Positions 47,480-54,352 of a DNA stretch of 64,000 bases are shown one piece after another. Position numbers and translations under genes: made by a program. Below the pieces are notes generated by a model. That model was not told where the DNA came from. It made no database searches and worked only from the letters and a program-made list of their open reading frames with translations. Each line of letters opens with the position of its first letter. Position 1 is the first letter of the stretch. The DNA comes from Rhizobium mesosinicum (GTDB taxonomy: Bacteria; Pseudomonadota; Alphaproteobacteria; Rhizobiales; Rhizobiaceae): positions 1-64,000 of the forward strand of contig NZ_JAEUAK010000006.1 of the NCBI RefSeq assembly GCF_019511345.1, read 5' to 3'.

Positions 47480-48202
47480 ATGACGCCAACGACACTTTCG
47501 CCCGAGCTCCTTCAGTATTCGAAGAGCCATAATCCCATTCCGCCAGCGCATCTCGGCACCCGTTACCGCAAGGTCGGCGGTTTCCTGCCCGAACCCGGCA
47601 ATACGGTCGTCTGCCATCCGGTCAAGGGATCGGAAACGCAACAGGTGCTGATCGAGGCACGTGAGAAATATCTGGCGATGCCGGAAGCGTCGCAGTTCCT
47701 CTTTACGCCGATTACCAGCATCCACATGACGCTCTTTGAGGGTGTTATCGAAGGTCGCCGCAAACAGGATTATTGGCCGGGCGATATTCCGCTGGAAACG
47801 CCGATTGAGGATATGACCGAGCTTATGGCGGCTCGGCTTGAAGGTTTCTCAATGTTTCGGCCCTTCAAGGTGGCGATCGTCAACGCCCGCCCGTCCGGCC
47901 TGCTTGTCGAAGGGGCGACCGAAGACGATCGCAAGGTAATGCGCGCATGGCGCGATGCATTCGCCAGTCTCCTGGGTTACCGCCAACCCAACCATGAGGA
48001 CTACAAGTTCCACATGACCTTCGCCTATGCAATCGAGCGGCTGGAGGACGAGGCGCTGCCACGCTGGCAGGCGATGCTCGACAAGGTGACAGAGGATATT
48101 CGCAACAAGGCGCCTGTGCTGGAACTCGGCCCGCCGGCCTTCTGCGTATTTGAGGACATGAACCATTTCCACGAACTACTGATCTTCGATTTCGAACCCT
48201 GA
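47480..48202 (+). CDS. 2H-phosphoesterase-like protein (DUF1868)
   Basis: A 240-residue protein carrying two HxT motifs, HMT at about residues 82-84 (SIHMTLFEG) and 178-180 (KFHMTFAYAI). This is the signature of the 2H phosphoesterase superfamily, which acts on cyclic phosphates or RNA ends. The family (DUF1868) has no firmly established substrate. ATG 47480 is chosen for family fit, but an in-frame ATG at 47450 is possible and neither has a strong ribosome site. It lies 11 bp before the GST gene and is probably co-transcribed. Confidence 0.78.
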   Translation: MTPTTLSPELLQYSKSHNPIPPAHLGTRYRKVGGFLPEPGNTVVCHPVKGSETQQVLIEAREKYLAMPEASQFLFTPITSIHMTLFEGVIEGRRKQDYWPGDIPLETPIEDMTELMAARLEGFSMFRPFKVAIVNARPSGLLVEGATEDDRKVMRAWRDAFASLLGYRQPNHEDYKFHMTFAYAIERLEDEALPRWQAMLDKVTEDIRNKAPVLELGPPAFCVFEDMNHFHELLIFDFEP

Positions 48203-48213
48203 CAGGACGTGCT

Positions 48214-48861
48214 ATGGACAAGTTGACGCTTTACATCGCCAATAAGAACTACTCTTCTTGGTCTTTTCGACCATGGATGGCGCTGACGGGCGTCAGCATC
48301 GATTTCGAAGAGGTGTTAATCCCCCTCGACCATCTGAGCGGAAATCCCAACATCAAGGCTGTCTCGCCGAGCGGTCGCATGCCCATGCTGCAGCATGGCG
48401 CGCTGAAGATCTGGGAATCCTTTGCGATCATCGAATATGTGGCAGAGCTTTATCCTGAAGCGGGACTGCTGCCGAACGATCGGGGTGAGCGGGCGCTTGC
48501 TCGATCGGTTTCCATGGAGATGATGTCGAGCTTCCGGGCGCTGCGCAGCGCCTGCCCGATGAATATTCGCCGGCCAAAGGGCAAGATCGCGCTTCCTGAC
48601 GGCGTCTCTGCAGATATTAGTCGCATCGAGACAATCTGGCGCGACCTACTGCAGAAATCCGGCGGGCCGTTCCTCTTCGGTGCATTCAGCGGCGCGGACG
48701 CGATGTTTGCGCCTGTCGTCAACCGCTTCGATATCTATGATCTCGTCAGCAGCGCAGATATTCTGGCTTATATGAGCGCGATGAAGGCGCATCCGGCCTG
48801 GCGGAAGTGGGAAGAAGCAGCCCGCGCCGAGCCGTGGATCGTGCAGGAAGACGAAGTCTAA
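48214..48861 (+). CDS. Glutathione S-transferase family protein
   Basis: A 215-residue protein with a thioredoxin-like N-domain (LYIANKNYSSWSFRPWMAL) and a helical C-domain. The catalytic serine of bacterial zeta/beta-like GSTs probably lies in NYSSWS. SGRMPMLQHGALKIWESFAI holds the cis-Pro and glutathione-binding region. The role is conjugation or reduction with glutathione, substrate unknown. It is probably in an operon with the 2H-phosphoesterase gene. Confidence 0.9.
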   Translation: MDKLTLYIANKNYSSWSFRPWMALTGVSIDFEEVLIPLDHLSGNPNIKAVSPSGRMPMLQHGALKIWESFAIIEYVAELYPEAGLLPNDRGERALARSVSMEMMSSFRALRSACPMNIRRPKGKIALPDGVSADISRIETIWRDLLQKSGGPFLFGAFSGADAMFAPVVNRFDIYDLVSSADILAYMSAMKAHPAWRKWEEAARAEPWIVQEDEV

Positions 48862-49016
48862 ACGGAGAATCGGAGGCATCGCAAAAAATACATATGGGGA
48901 CTGGTCAAGGCCGCCCCTTGCATGTATAAGCGCGCAAAATTCCGAAATCGCGACATGTCCGTTTCGGCCGCCAGTCTGGCCGTGGGAATGTTTTGCCCGC
49001 AAGTGGAGTAAGAGAA

Positions 49017-49202
49017 ATGGCTGTACCGAAGAGAAAAACGAGCCCGTCCAAGCGCGGCATGCGCCGTTCGGCTGATGCGCTGAAGGCTCCGACCTATGTC
49101 GAAGACAAGAATTCCGGCGAACTGCGCCGCCCGCACCATATCGATCTGAAGACCGGTATGTACCGTGGCCGTCAGGTTCTGACGCCGAAGGAAAGCGCGT
49201 AA
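49017..49202 (+). CDS. rpmF: 50S ribosomal protein L32
   Basis: A 61-residue basic protein, [18 protein letters not shown], of the length and sequence of alphaproteobacterial L32. It lacks the four zinc-binding cysteines, so it belongs to the C-minus form. A longer in-frame start at 48993 is ignored because the family begins MAVPK. GGAG lies upstream. It has its own terminator. The placement after mtgA and before the PHB genes is a familiar Rhizobium order. Confidence 0.97.
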
Positions 49203-49233
49203 TTTTTTATGCGGCTTCTCCGATGAAGCTTTG

Positions 49234-49265
49234 AAGGCCGGCTCGACGCCGGCCTTTTTCTTTTT
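49234..49265 (+). terminator. Terminator of rpmF
   Basis: A 7-bp GC stem (ggccggc 49236-49242, gccggcc 49248-49254) with a TCGAC loop and the tract TTTTTCTTTTT. Confidence 0.93.
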
Positions 49266-49346
49266 CAAGATATTATAATCTTCAGCGCCTTGAAGTGAGG
49301 CGGTGATGTCAGGCAGTATTCCCTAGAGATCAGGGAGACATTCTGC

Positions 49347-49754
49347 ATGATTACTGCAATGCCGCTGATGGTTATTCCACTTATTCTTTACAATCTGGCG
49401 ATGCTAGGCGTGATGGGTGGCGGCGGAATTCCCTCGCTCCAGCACGACGTGATCGTGCTATCCATGCTTTCTGGCGCAATCTGGAGCATGGCGCTCGGCG
49501 ATCTCTTCATCGTCGTGGCGCTCGTCGTACTTTTCTTCGAGATCCTGAAGGCGACCCGGAATGGCTCCGGCAATCTCATCAACCATATGCTGTCGATGCT
49601 GGTCTTCATCGCCTTCCTGGTCGAGTTTCTTCTCGTCCAGGATGCAGCGACCCAGGTCTTCTTCATCATGATGATCATTGCGCTGATCGACGTGATCGGC
49701 GGCTTTGCAGTCTCGATCCGCAGTGCCGGCCGGGACGTTTCCATCGGCCTATAG
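49347..49754 (+). CDS. Small integral membrane protein, unknown function
   Basis: A 135-residue protein with four hydrophobic segments (about residues 4-22, 38-65, 80-97, 103-122) and little else. It starts MITAMPLMVIPLILYN and ends IRSAGRDVSIGL. The plan is like that of uncharacterised four-helix membrane proteins conserved in rhizobia. AGGGAG precedes the ATG. Its stop overlaps the end of phaR by 6 nt in convergent orientation. No function can be assigned. Confidence 0.75.
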   Translation: MITAMPLMVIPLILYNLAMLGVMGGGGIPSLQHDVIVLSMLSGAIWSMALGDLFIVVALVVLFFEILKATRNGSGNLINHMLSMLVFIAFLVEFLLVQDAATQVFFIMMIIALIDVIGGFAVSIRSAGRDVSIGL

Positions 49755-50321
49755 GTTGTCGAGCTTGTTCTGCAGCGCGCGAAGCTGTTCCTTCAGCTCG
49801 TCGATGTCCTTGGCTTCCGCCTTGCGGGTTTCCTTTGGTGGCGGCGTCATGAAGGGTGAGAACATCTGCATGGCCTGCTGAAACATCTCGGTATTCCGGC
49901 GGACCTGCTCCTCGATCATCTGCATGGGAAGCTGCAGGTTCTTGCCGAGCGGCGTTTCGCCGAAGGCACGGTTTACCTGCTCACGGATTTGCGACTGCTG
50001 TTCCGTGAAGGCGCGCATGGAATGTTCCAGGAAGCTCGGAACGACCATCTGCATCTGGTCGCCGTAATAGGTGATCAGCTGACGCAGGAAGGAGATCGGA
50101 AGCAGCGTGTTGCCGGTCTTCGATTCCTGCTCGAATATGATCTGGGTCAATACCGAATGCGTGATGTCGTCACCGCTTTTGGCGTCCTGAACGACAAAAT
50201 CCTCCCCCTTCTTCACCATCTCCGCCAGGTCTTCCAGCGTCACATAGGTGCTGGTGCCTGTATTGTAGAGGCGGCGATTGGCATATTTCTTGATTACGAT
50301 CTGACCCTCAGTCTTCGCCAT
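49749..50321 (-). CDS. phaR: PHB synthesis repressor PhaR (AniA)
   Basis: A 190-residue protein with the N-terminal PHB/PHA accumulation regulator DNA-binding domain (IVIKKYANRRLYNTGTSTYV, then TLEDLAEMVKKGEDFVVQD). Two accumulation-regulatory repeats follow and a coiled-coil tail ends the protein. It binds PHB granules and, when free, represses phasin and other carbon-flow genes. In rhizobia the aniA mutant changes carbon partition and exopolysaccharide. It is divergent from phbA, with 234 bp between for joint control. Confidence 0.94.
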   Translation of the reverse strand: MAKTEGQIVIKKYANRRLYNTGTSTYVTLEDLAEMVKKGEDFVVQDAKSGDDITHSVLTQIIFEQESKTGNTLLPISFLRQLITYYGDQMQMVVPSFLEHSMRAFTEQQSQIREQVNRAFGETPLGKNLQLPMQMIEEQVRRNTEMFQQAMQMFSPFMTPPPKETRKAEAKDIDELKEQLRALQNKLDNL

Positions 50322-50555
50322 ATCAGTCTCCCGAACCCCGTCTGATTGTATGGATACTCCTCCACCAGAGACTGTAGACGCAAAAGAAGGGCGGTGACAA
50401 TCTCTTTGTGCGATGCGGCAAGCCCTTCCCCTGTACGGATAAATCCATTCGAGGGCGCTGCAGCAATTAGTGGAATAGGTCTTGGCATTTGACTTGCGCC
50501 TGCAGCTTTGTCAGTTTCCGCTTATATGTGTGACGAGAAACGAGGAAACCACCCC

Positions 50556-51737
50556 ATGAGCAGTTCATCCGTCGTCATCGCCAGCGCAGCGCGCACCGCT
50601 GTCGGTTCCTTTAACGGTGCTTTCGGCACAATTCCCGCTCACGAGCTCGGCGCCGCTGCGGTCAAGGGCGCCCTGGAGCGGGCAGGTGTTTCTCCTGAAG
50701 ACGTGGACGAGGTCATTCTCGGTCAGGTCCTGCAGGCCGCTGGAGGCCAGAACCCCGCCCGCCAGGCGGCAATGAAGGCCGGCGTTCCCAAGGAAGCGAC
50801 GGCCTGGAGCGTCAACCAGCTCTGCGGCTCCGGTCTGCGCGCCGTCGCCCTCGGCATGCAGCAGATCGCGCTTGGCGATGCGAAGATCATTGTCGCCGGT
50901 GGTCAGGAATCCATGTCGATGGCGCCGCATGCCGCGCATTTGCGCGGCGGCGTGAAGATGGGCGACATGAAGATGATCGACACCATGATCAAGGACGGTT
51001 TGACCGACGCCTTTTACGGTTATCACATGGGCGTTACCGCTGAAAATATCGCGCGTCAGTGGCAGCTTTCACGTGATGACCAGGATCGGTTCGCCGTCGG
51101 CTCGCAGAACAAGGCTGAAGCCGCGCAGAAGGCTGGCCGTTTCAAGGACGAAATTGTTGCCTTCGTCATTCAGGGCCGCAAGGGCGATGTGACCGTCGAT
51201 GCAGACGAATATATCCGCCATGGGGCGACACTGGAGGCTATGGGCAAGCTGCGGCCTGCCTTCGACAAGGACGGCACGGTAACGGCGGCCAATGCTTCCG
51301 GTCTCAATGACGGCGCTGCCGCGGCGGTGCTGATGAGTGAAGCGGAAGCGTCGCGACGCGGTATCCAGCCGCTTGCCCGCATCGCGTCCTGGGCAACGGC
51401 CGGCGTGGATCCGCAGGTCATGGGCACTGGCCCGATCCCGGCCTCCCGCAAAGCGCTGGAAAAGGCCGGATGGTCCGTCGGCGATCTCGATCTCGTCGAG
51501 GCCAATGAGGCGTTTGCGGCCCAGGCCTGCGCCGTCAACAAGGATCTCGGCTGGGATCCCGATCTCGTCAACGTTAATGGCGGCGCGATTGCGATCGGTC
51601 ATCCGATCGGCGCGTCCGGTGCACGCGTCCTCAACACACTGCTCTTCGAGATGAAGCGCCGCGGCGCGAAGAAAGGCCTTGCGACATTGTGCATTGGCGG
51701 CGGCATGGGTGTCGCAATGTGTTTTGAGGCAATGTAA
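50556..51737 (+). CDS. phbA: Acetyl-CoA acetyltransferase (beta-ketothiolase)
   Basis: A 393-residue thiolase. The nucleophilic Cys is residue 90 in [12 protein letters not shown], the His is in [14 protein letters not shown] and the second Cys in [11 protein letters not shown]. It condenses two acetyl-CoA to acetoacetyl-CoA, the first step of polyhydroxybutyrate synthesis. The ATG at 50556 follows GAGGA. It is first in the phbA-phbB operon and divergent from its likely regulator gene phaR. Confidence 0.96.
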   Translation: MSSSSVVIASAARTAVGSFNGAFGTIPAHELGAAAVKGALERAGVSPEDVDEVILGQVLQAAGGQNPARQAAMKAGVPKEATAWSVNQLCGSGLRAVALGMQQIALGDAKIIVAGGQESMSMAPHAAHLRGGVKMGDMKMIDTMIKDGLTDAFYGYHMGVTAENIARQWQLSRDDQDRFAVGSQNKAEAAQKAGRFKDEIVAFVIQGRKGDVTVDADEYIRHGATLEAMGKLRPAFDKDGTVTAANASGLNDGAAAAVLMSEAEASRRGIQPLARIASWATAGVDPQVMGTGPIPASRKALEKAGWSVGDLDLVEANEAFAAQACAVNKDLGWDPDLVNVNGGAIAIGHPIGASGARVLNTLLFEMKRRGAKKGLATLCIGGGMGVAMCFEAM

Positions 51738-51801
51738 ATAGCGTACGATGCATGTTTCATCAGACCTAACTTAGAGCGGGCTGACAACAGGGGAGCGGAA
51801 C

Positions 51802-52527
51802 ATGAGCAGAGTGGCTCTGGTCACGGGGGGTACGCGCGGTATTGGCGCGGCGATTTCGATGGCACTCAAGAACGCCGGCTATAAGGTTGCTGCCAACTAT
51901 GCCGGCAATGATGAAAAGGCCAAGGCATTTCATGATGTTACCGGCGTGCCGGTGTTCAAGTGGGACGTGTCCGACTATGTTGCCTGCGGGGAAGGTATTG
52001 CAAGGGTCCAGGCCGAGCTCGGCCCGGTCGAAATCCTGGTCAACAATGCCGGCATCACGCGCGATGCGATGTTTCACAAGATGACGGCCCAGCAATGGCA
52101 TGAGGTGATCAATACCAACCTCACCGGCCTCTTCAACATGACACACCATGTCTGGAATGGGATGCGTGACCGCAGCTTCGGCCGCATCGTCAATATCTCC
52201 TCCATCAATGGCCAGAAGGGCCAGATGGGGCAGGTGAATTATTCTGCCGCCAAAGCCGGCGACCTCGGGTTTACCAAGGCGCTTGCCCAGGAAGGTGCGG
52301 TCAAGAACATCACCGTCAATGCCATCTGCCCCGGTTATATAGGGACGGAGATGGTTCTTGCGGTGCCGGAAAAGGTGCTGAATGAGAGGATCATTCCGCA
52401 AATCCCGGTCGGACGCCTTGGTGAACCCGAGGAAATCGCGCGCTGCGTAACCTTCCTCGTTTCCGACGATGCCGGTTTCATTACCGGTTCGACATTGACG
52501 GCCAATGGCGGTCAGTTCTTCGTCTAA
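51802..52527 (+). CDS. phbB: Acetoacetyl-CoA reductase
   Basis: A 241-residue short-chain dehydrogenase. The N-terminal NADP loop is GGTRGIGAAIS, the catalytic Ser is in NISSINGQKGQ and YxxxK is in NYSAAKAG. It reduces acetoacetyl-CoA to (R)-3-hydroxybutyryl-CoA for PHB synthase, which is not in this window. GGGGAGCGG precedes the ATG. It is 64 bp after phbA and co-transcribed. Confidence 0.96.
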   Translation: MSRVALVTGGTRGIGAAISMALKNAGYKVAANYAGNDEKAKAFHDVTGVPVFKWDVSDYVACGEGIARVQAELGPVEILVNNAGITRDAMFHKMTAQQWHEVINTNLTGLFNMTHHVWNGMRDRSFGRIVNISSINGQKGQMGQVNYSAAKAGDLGFTKALAQEGAVKNITVNAICPGYIGTEMVLAVPEKVLNERIIPQIPVGRLGEPEEIARCVTFLVSDDAGFITGSTLTANGGQFFV

Positions 52528-52529
52528 CC

Positions 52530-52661
52530 CTATTTCTTGCGGCTGTGGGCGTAATTGCTCGGGGAACTGCCGGCGCTGTCATAAGGGCCGGCAGATGCGC
52601 CATATGCTGCGAGGGTAATGGTGATCAGGGCGGCGATTGCCACGATCTTGTTCATGATCAT
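52530..52661 (-). CDS. Tiny secreted protein (43 aa)
   Basis: Begins MIMNKIVAIAALITITLAAY, a clear signal-peptide-like stretch, then GASAGPYDSAGSSPSNYAHS and a basic end. Cleavage after GASA is likely, leaving a mature peptide of about 20 residues. An inner ATG (52655) is better spaced to GAGAGA. It is convergent with phbB, with 2 bp between stops. The family is not firmly recognised. Confidence 0.6.
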   Translation of the reverse strand: MIMNKIVAIAALITITLAAYGASAGPYDSAGSSPSNYAHSRKK

Positions 52662-52720
52662 ATCTCTCTGCGGACGGGCGCTCGCATAATTGCTGTCGCG
52701 CGGCTCGGGAATTGATGCTG

Positions 52721-52867
52721 TCAGGCGTTTTGATGACGCCGTCCGTTGGCTTTGACGGGCACTTTCTGGACGGAACGGTCCTGGCTGCGGAGGGCGGCGA
52801 CTGCCGTCGTGAGGAGGGCCGAGGCGATCAGGACGGCGACGGCGGAATTCAGGAAAATCTGGACCAT
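52721..52867 (-). CDS. Tiny membrane-anchored protein (48 aa)
   Basis: Reads MVQIFLNSAVAVLIASALLT, one hydrophobic helix, then TAVAALRSQDRSV and a basic tail ending GRRHQNA. AAAGGAA lies about 7 nt before the ATG. It is on the same strand as the other small genes here. It is probably an inner-membrane peptide of unknown function. The out-of-frame forward readings over it look like chance. Confidence 0.55.
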   Translation of the reverse strand: MVQIFLNSAVAVLIASALLTTAVAALRSQDRSVQKVPVKANGRRHQNA

Positions 52868-53005
52868 GGTAGCGTTCCTTTCCAATCACGGGCGGCACAT
52901 GCTCTGCCCTGCGATGTTGAAAGGAATATGCGCTGGGTTCTGGCGGCGCGGAAGATTTGACTTCAGTGACCAATCGTCAACGCTTAGTTGACGACAAAAG
53001 CGCTC

Positions 53006-53033
53006 AAGAAAAACGGGCGCCGAAGCGCCCGTT
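53006..53033 (-). terminator. Terminator after the glycine-zipper lipoprotein gene
   Basis: A perfect 9-bp stem (aacgggcgc 53012-53020, gcgcccgtt 53025-53033) with a CGAA loop. On the minus strand it runs into TTTTTCTT. It lies 27 bp past the lipoprotein stop. Confidence 0.85.
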
Positions 53034-53059
53034 AAAAATTTCCGACGGGCCGATGCTGA

Positions 53060-53314
53060 TTAGCGGCAACGCGCTTCGTAGCGGCGACCGTAACGGTCGC
53101 GATAGATGCAGTAGCCACGGCGTTCAACAGACTGGCCGATCAGTGCGCCTGTCAGACCGCCGGCAACTGCGCCGACTGCCGCGCCACCCCAACTGTTGGA
53201 GACAGCGCCGCCGATGATGGCGCCCGTGCCCGCACCAATCGCCGTGCCCTGCTCCGTTGGGGTGCAAGAGGCGAGAGCGCCAATGAGAGCGCAGCTAAGG
53301 ATGATCTTTTTCAT
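53060..53314 (-). CDS. Glycine-zipper lipoprotein
   Basis: An 84-residue protein. The signal peptide MKKIILSCALIGALASC ends in a lipobox (LASC), so it is an acylated lipoprotein. The mature part has a Gly-rich zipper (GAGTGAIIGGAVSNSWGGAA, continuing GAVAGGLTGALIG) and a Cys-containing basic tail (GYCIYRDRYGRRYEARC). It resembles glycine-zipper 2TM-domain outer-membrane proteins. GGGAG precedes the ATG. It follows the DUF3309 gene by 26 bp and is probably co-transcribed with it. Confidence 0.82.
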   Translation of the reverse strand: MKKIILSCALIGALASCTPTEQGTAIGAGTGAIIGGAVSNSWGGAAVGAVAGGLTGALIGQSVERRGYCIYRDRYGRRYEARCR

Positions 53315-53340
53315 GTCTAAACTCCCCAGGTTATTGGCCT

Positions 53341-53496
53341 TTATATTCGGCCCATCAATACAAGAATGATTATGATGACGAGAACTAACCCCAAACCACC
53401 GGAAGGTCCATAGCCCCATCCACGGCTATAACCCCAATTCGGCAAGGCGCCGATCAATAACAGAATAAGGATAATAAGAAGTATCGTGCCAAGCAT
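53341..53496 (-). CDS. DUF3309 family membrane peptide (51 aa)
   Basis: Reads MLGTILLIILILLLIGALPN, then WGYSRGWGYGPSGGLGLV and a second hydrophobic helix ending LMGRI. This two-helix plan with the WGYSxGWGYxPSGGLG centre defines DUF3309, small membrane proteins common in alphaproteobacteria and often stress-induced. An EcfG-like promoter (53560 to 53536, minus strand) lies just upstream. It is the first gene of a two-gene unit with the lipoprotein gene. Confidence 0.82.
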   Translation of the reverse strand: MLGTILLIILILLLIGALPNWGYSRGWGYGPSGGLGLVLVIIIILVLMGRI

Positions 53497-53535
53497 GGTG
53501 TTGTCCTGCCTCATCCTCATTTCAACTGGACTATA

Positions 53536-53560
53536 AACACGTGTCCGCGATTTTTGTTCC
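53536..53560 (-). promoter_or_regulatory. EcfG-like promoter before the DUF3309 gene
   Basis: On the minus strand GGAAC (53560-53556), 16 nt, TGTT (53539-53536), close to the general-stress-response consensus GGAAC-N16-CGTT. It ends 39 bp before the ATG. Confidence 0.5.
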
Positions 53561-53702
53561 GGCTAAGCTCCTGGAATATTAAGGTGGCGTTATCGGCCGT
53601 TGTGAAGGAGCCGACTTTAGCCGGTGCCCCACAAAGCAAGTCGGCGAAATAATATCGGCCATTTTGCGATATGGTTAAAATCCTTTTTTATTACAATATG
53701 TT

Positions 53703-53767
53703 GCGGTGAACAAAGCAGGAAAATGAAAATGTCTCCGATTCGTCAGCGATTCGTTCCAGCTTTGATC
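53703..53767 (+). repeat. GATTC repeat copy A
   Basis: First of three copies. GTGAAC at 53706, then 31 nt from its first base to GATTC (53737-53741), then GATTC (53748-53752), then GTTCCAGCTTTGATC. The two 11-bp half units occur in the order ctccGATTCgt, cagcGATTCgt, opposite to copies B and C. Confidence 0.85.
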
Positions 53768-53920
53768 AGCCGCGACCCTTCATCGGCTCACCAATTCCAG
53801 ACGGTTTAAACTCCGTAAATTCGGCATGCAGAAGATTAATGCGATCCGGGCAGTTGGAACGGCTTCGGAAAACTCCGGATCCGCATCTTGTGTCGGTGGT
53901 GAAAACGCCCACAACATCTC

Positions 53921-53985
53921 GCCGTGAACGAAAAGGGAAAGCTTCGCAATCAGCGATTCGTCTCCGATTCGTTCCGGCTTTGATC
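53921..53985 (+). repeat. GATTC repeat copy B
   Basis: GCCGTGAAC from 53921, GATTC at 53955 and 53966, followed by GTTCCGGCTTTGATC. The GTGAAC to GATTC distance is again 31 nt and the GATTC pair is again 11 bp apart. Confidence 0.85.
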
Positions 53986-54004
53986 GAAGCGTTAATTTCG
54001 GGAT

Positions 54005-54038
54005 CGCTTCTTGCTGTTTTTGCAAATAGCAAGAAGCG
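54005..54038. repeat. 11-bp perfect hairpin within the repeat region
   Basis: cgcttcttgct (54005-54015) pairs with agcaagaagcg (54028-54038) over a 12-nt loop containing five T. It lies between repeats B and C. It could be a structured part of an RNA or a protein-binding palindrome; the T tract is in the loop, not after the stem. Confidence 0.6.
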
Positions 54039-54123
54039 TTAATCGCGGTTGCCGACATTCGTTTTCAGGCAAGTTCGCCGATTCAGCATCTAGTGGAAAA
54101 AAGTGATTCAAAATCAATACTTA

Positions 54124-54180
54124 GCCGTGAACAAAAGCTGAATCAGCCGGAGTCAGCGATTCGTCTCCGATTCGTTCTCA
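54124..54180 (+). repeat. GATTC repeat copy C
   Basis: GCCGTGAAC from 54124, GATTC at 54158 and 54169, with the same 31-nt and 11-bp spacings. Two extra GANTC sites (GAATC 54140, GAGTC 54150) lie inside it. The tail after GATTCGTTC differs from A and B. Confidence 0.85.
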
Positions 54181-54352
54181 AGCTGTTCCGAATCTTAAAT
54201 CAAGGACTTAACGGGCTATAACTTCCGTTCGCGATGCAAAGTCTATTTCAAATCTGCCCTTGCGTTTGGAGCTTCGGCTGTCCATGTGTTCTCCTGCCTC
54301 ATCCGCATCTCCGACTTGACCCTGGGGCGTTACCGCCTCACTTGCATGGAAT

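Larger units (their letters stand above)
53561..54352. other. Gene-free region with three repeats and many GANTC sites
   Basis: No convincing gene was seen on either strand. Short open frames here share FVPALI because they read the same DNA repeat. The stretch holds repeats A, B and C, eleven GANTC sites between 53737 and 54194, and an 11-bp hairpin. It is more AT-rich than the flanking genes. The last 150 bp before the helicase gene contain no obvious promoter. Confidence 0.7.

Noticed and set aside
53719..54042. Short frames sharing FVPALI in the repeat region, considered as a peptide family
   Set aside because: The shared residues are simply the translated DNA repeat. Codon use is poor, no ribosome site fits, and copy C does not keep the frame.
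53521..54352. The GANTC-rich gap considered as the chromosomal replication origin
   Set aside because: No hemE, dnaA or parAB neighbours and no DnaA-box cluster were noticed. GANTC enrichment alone is not enough.
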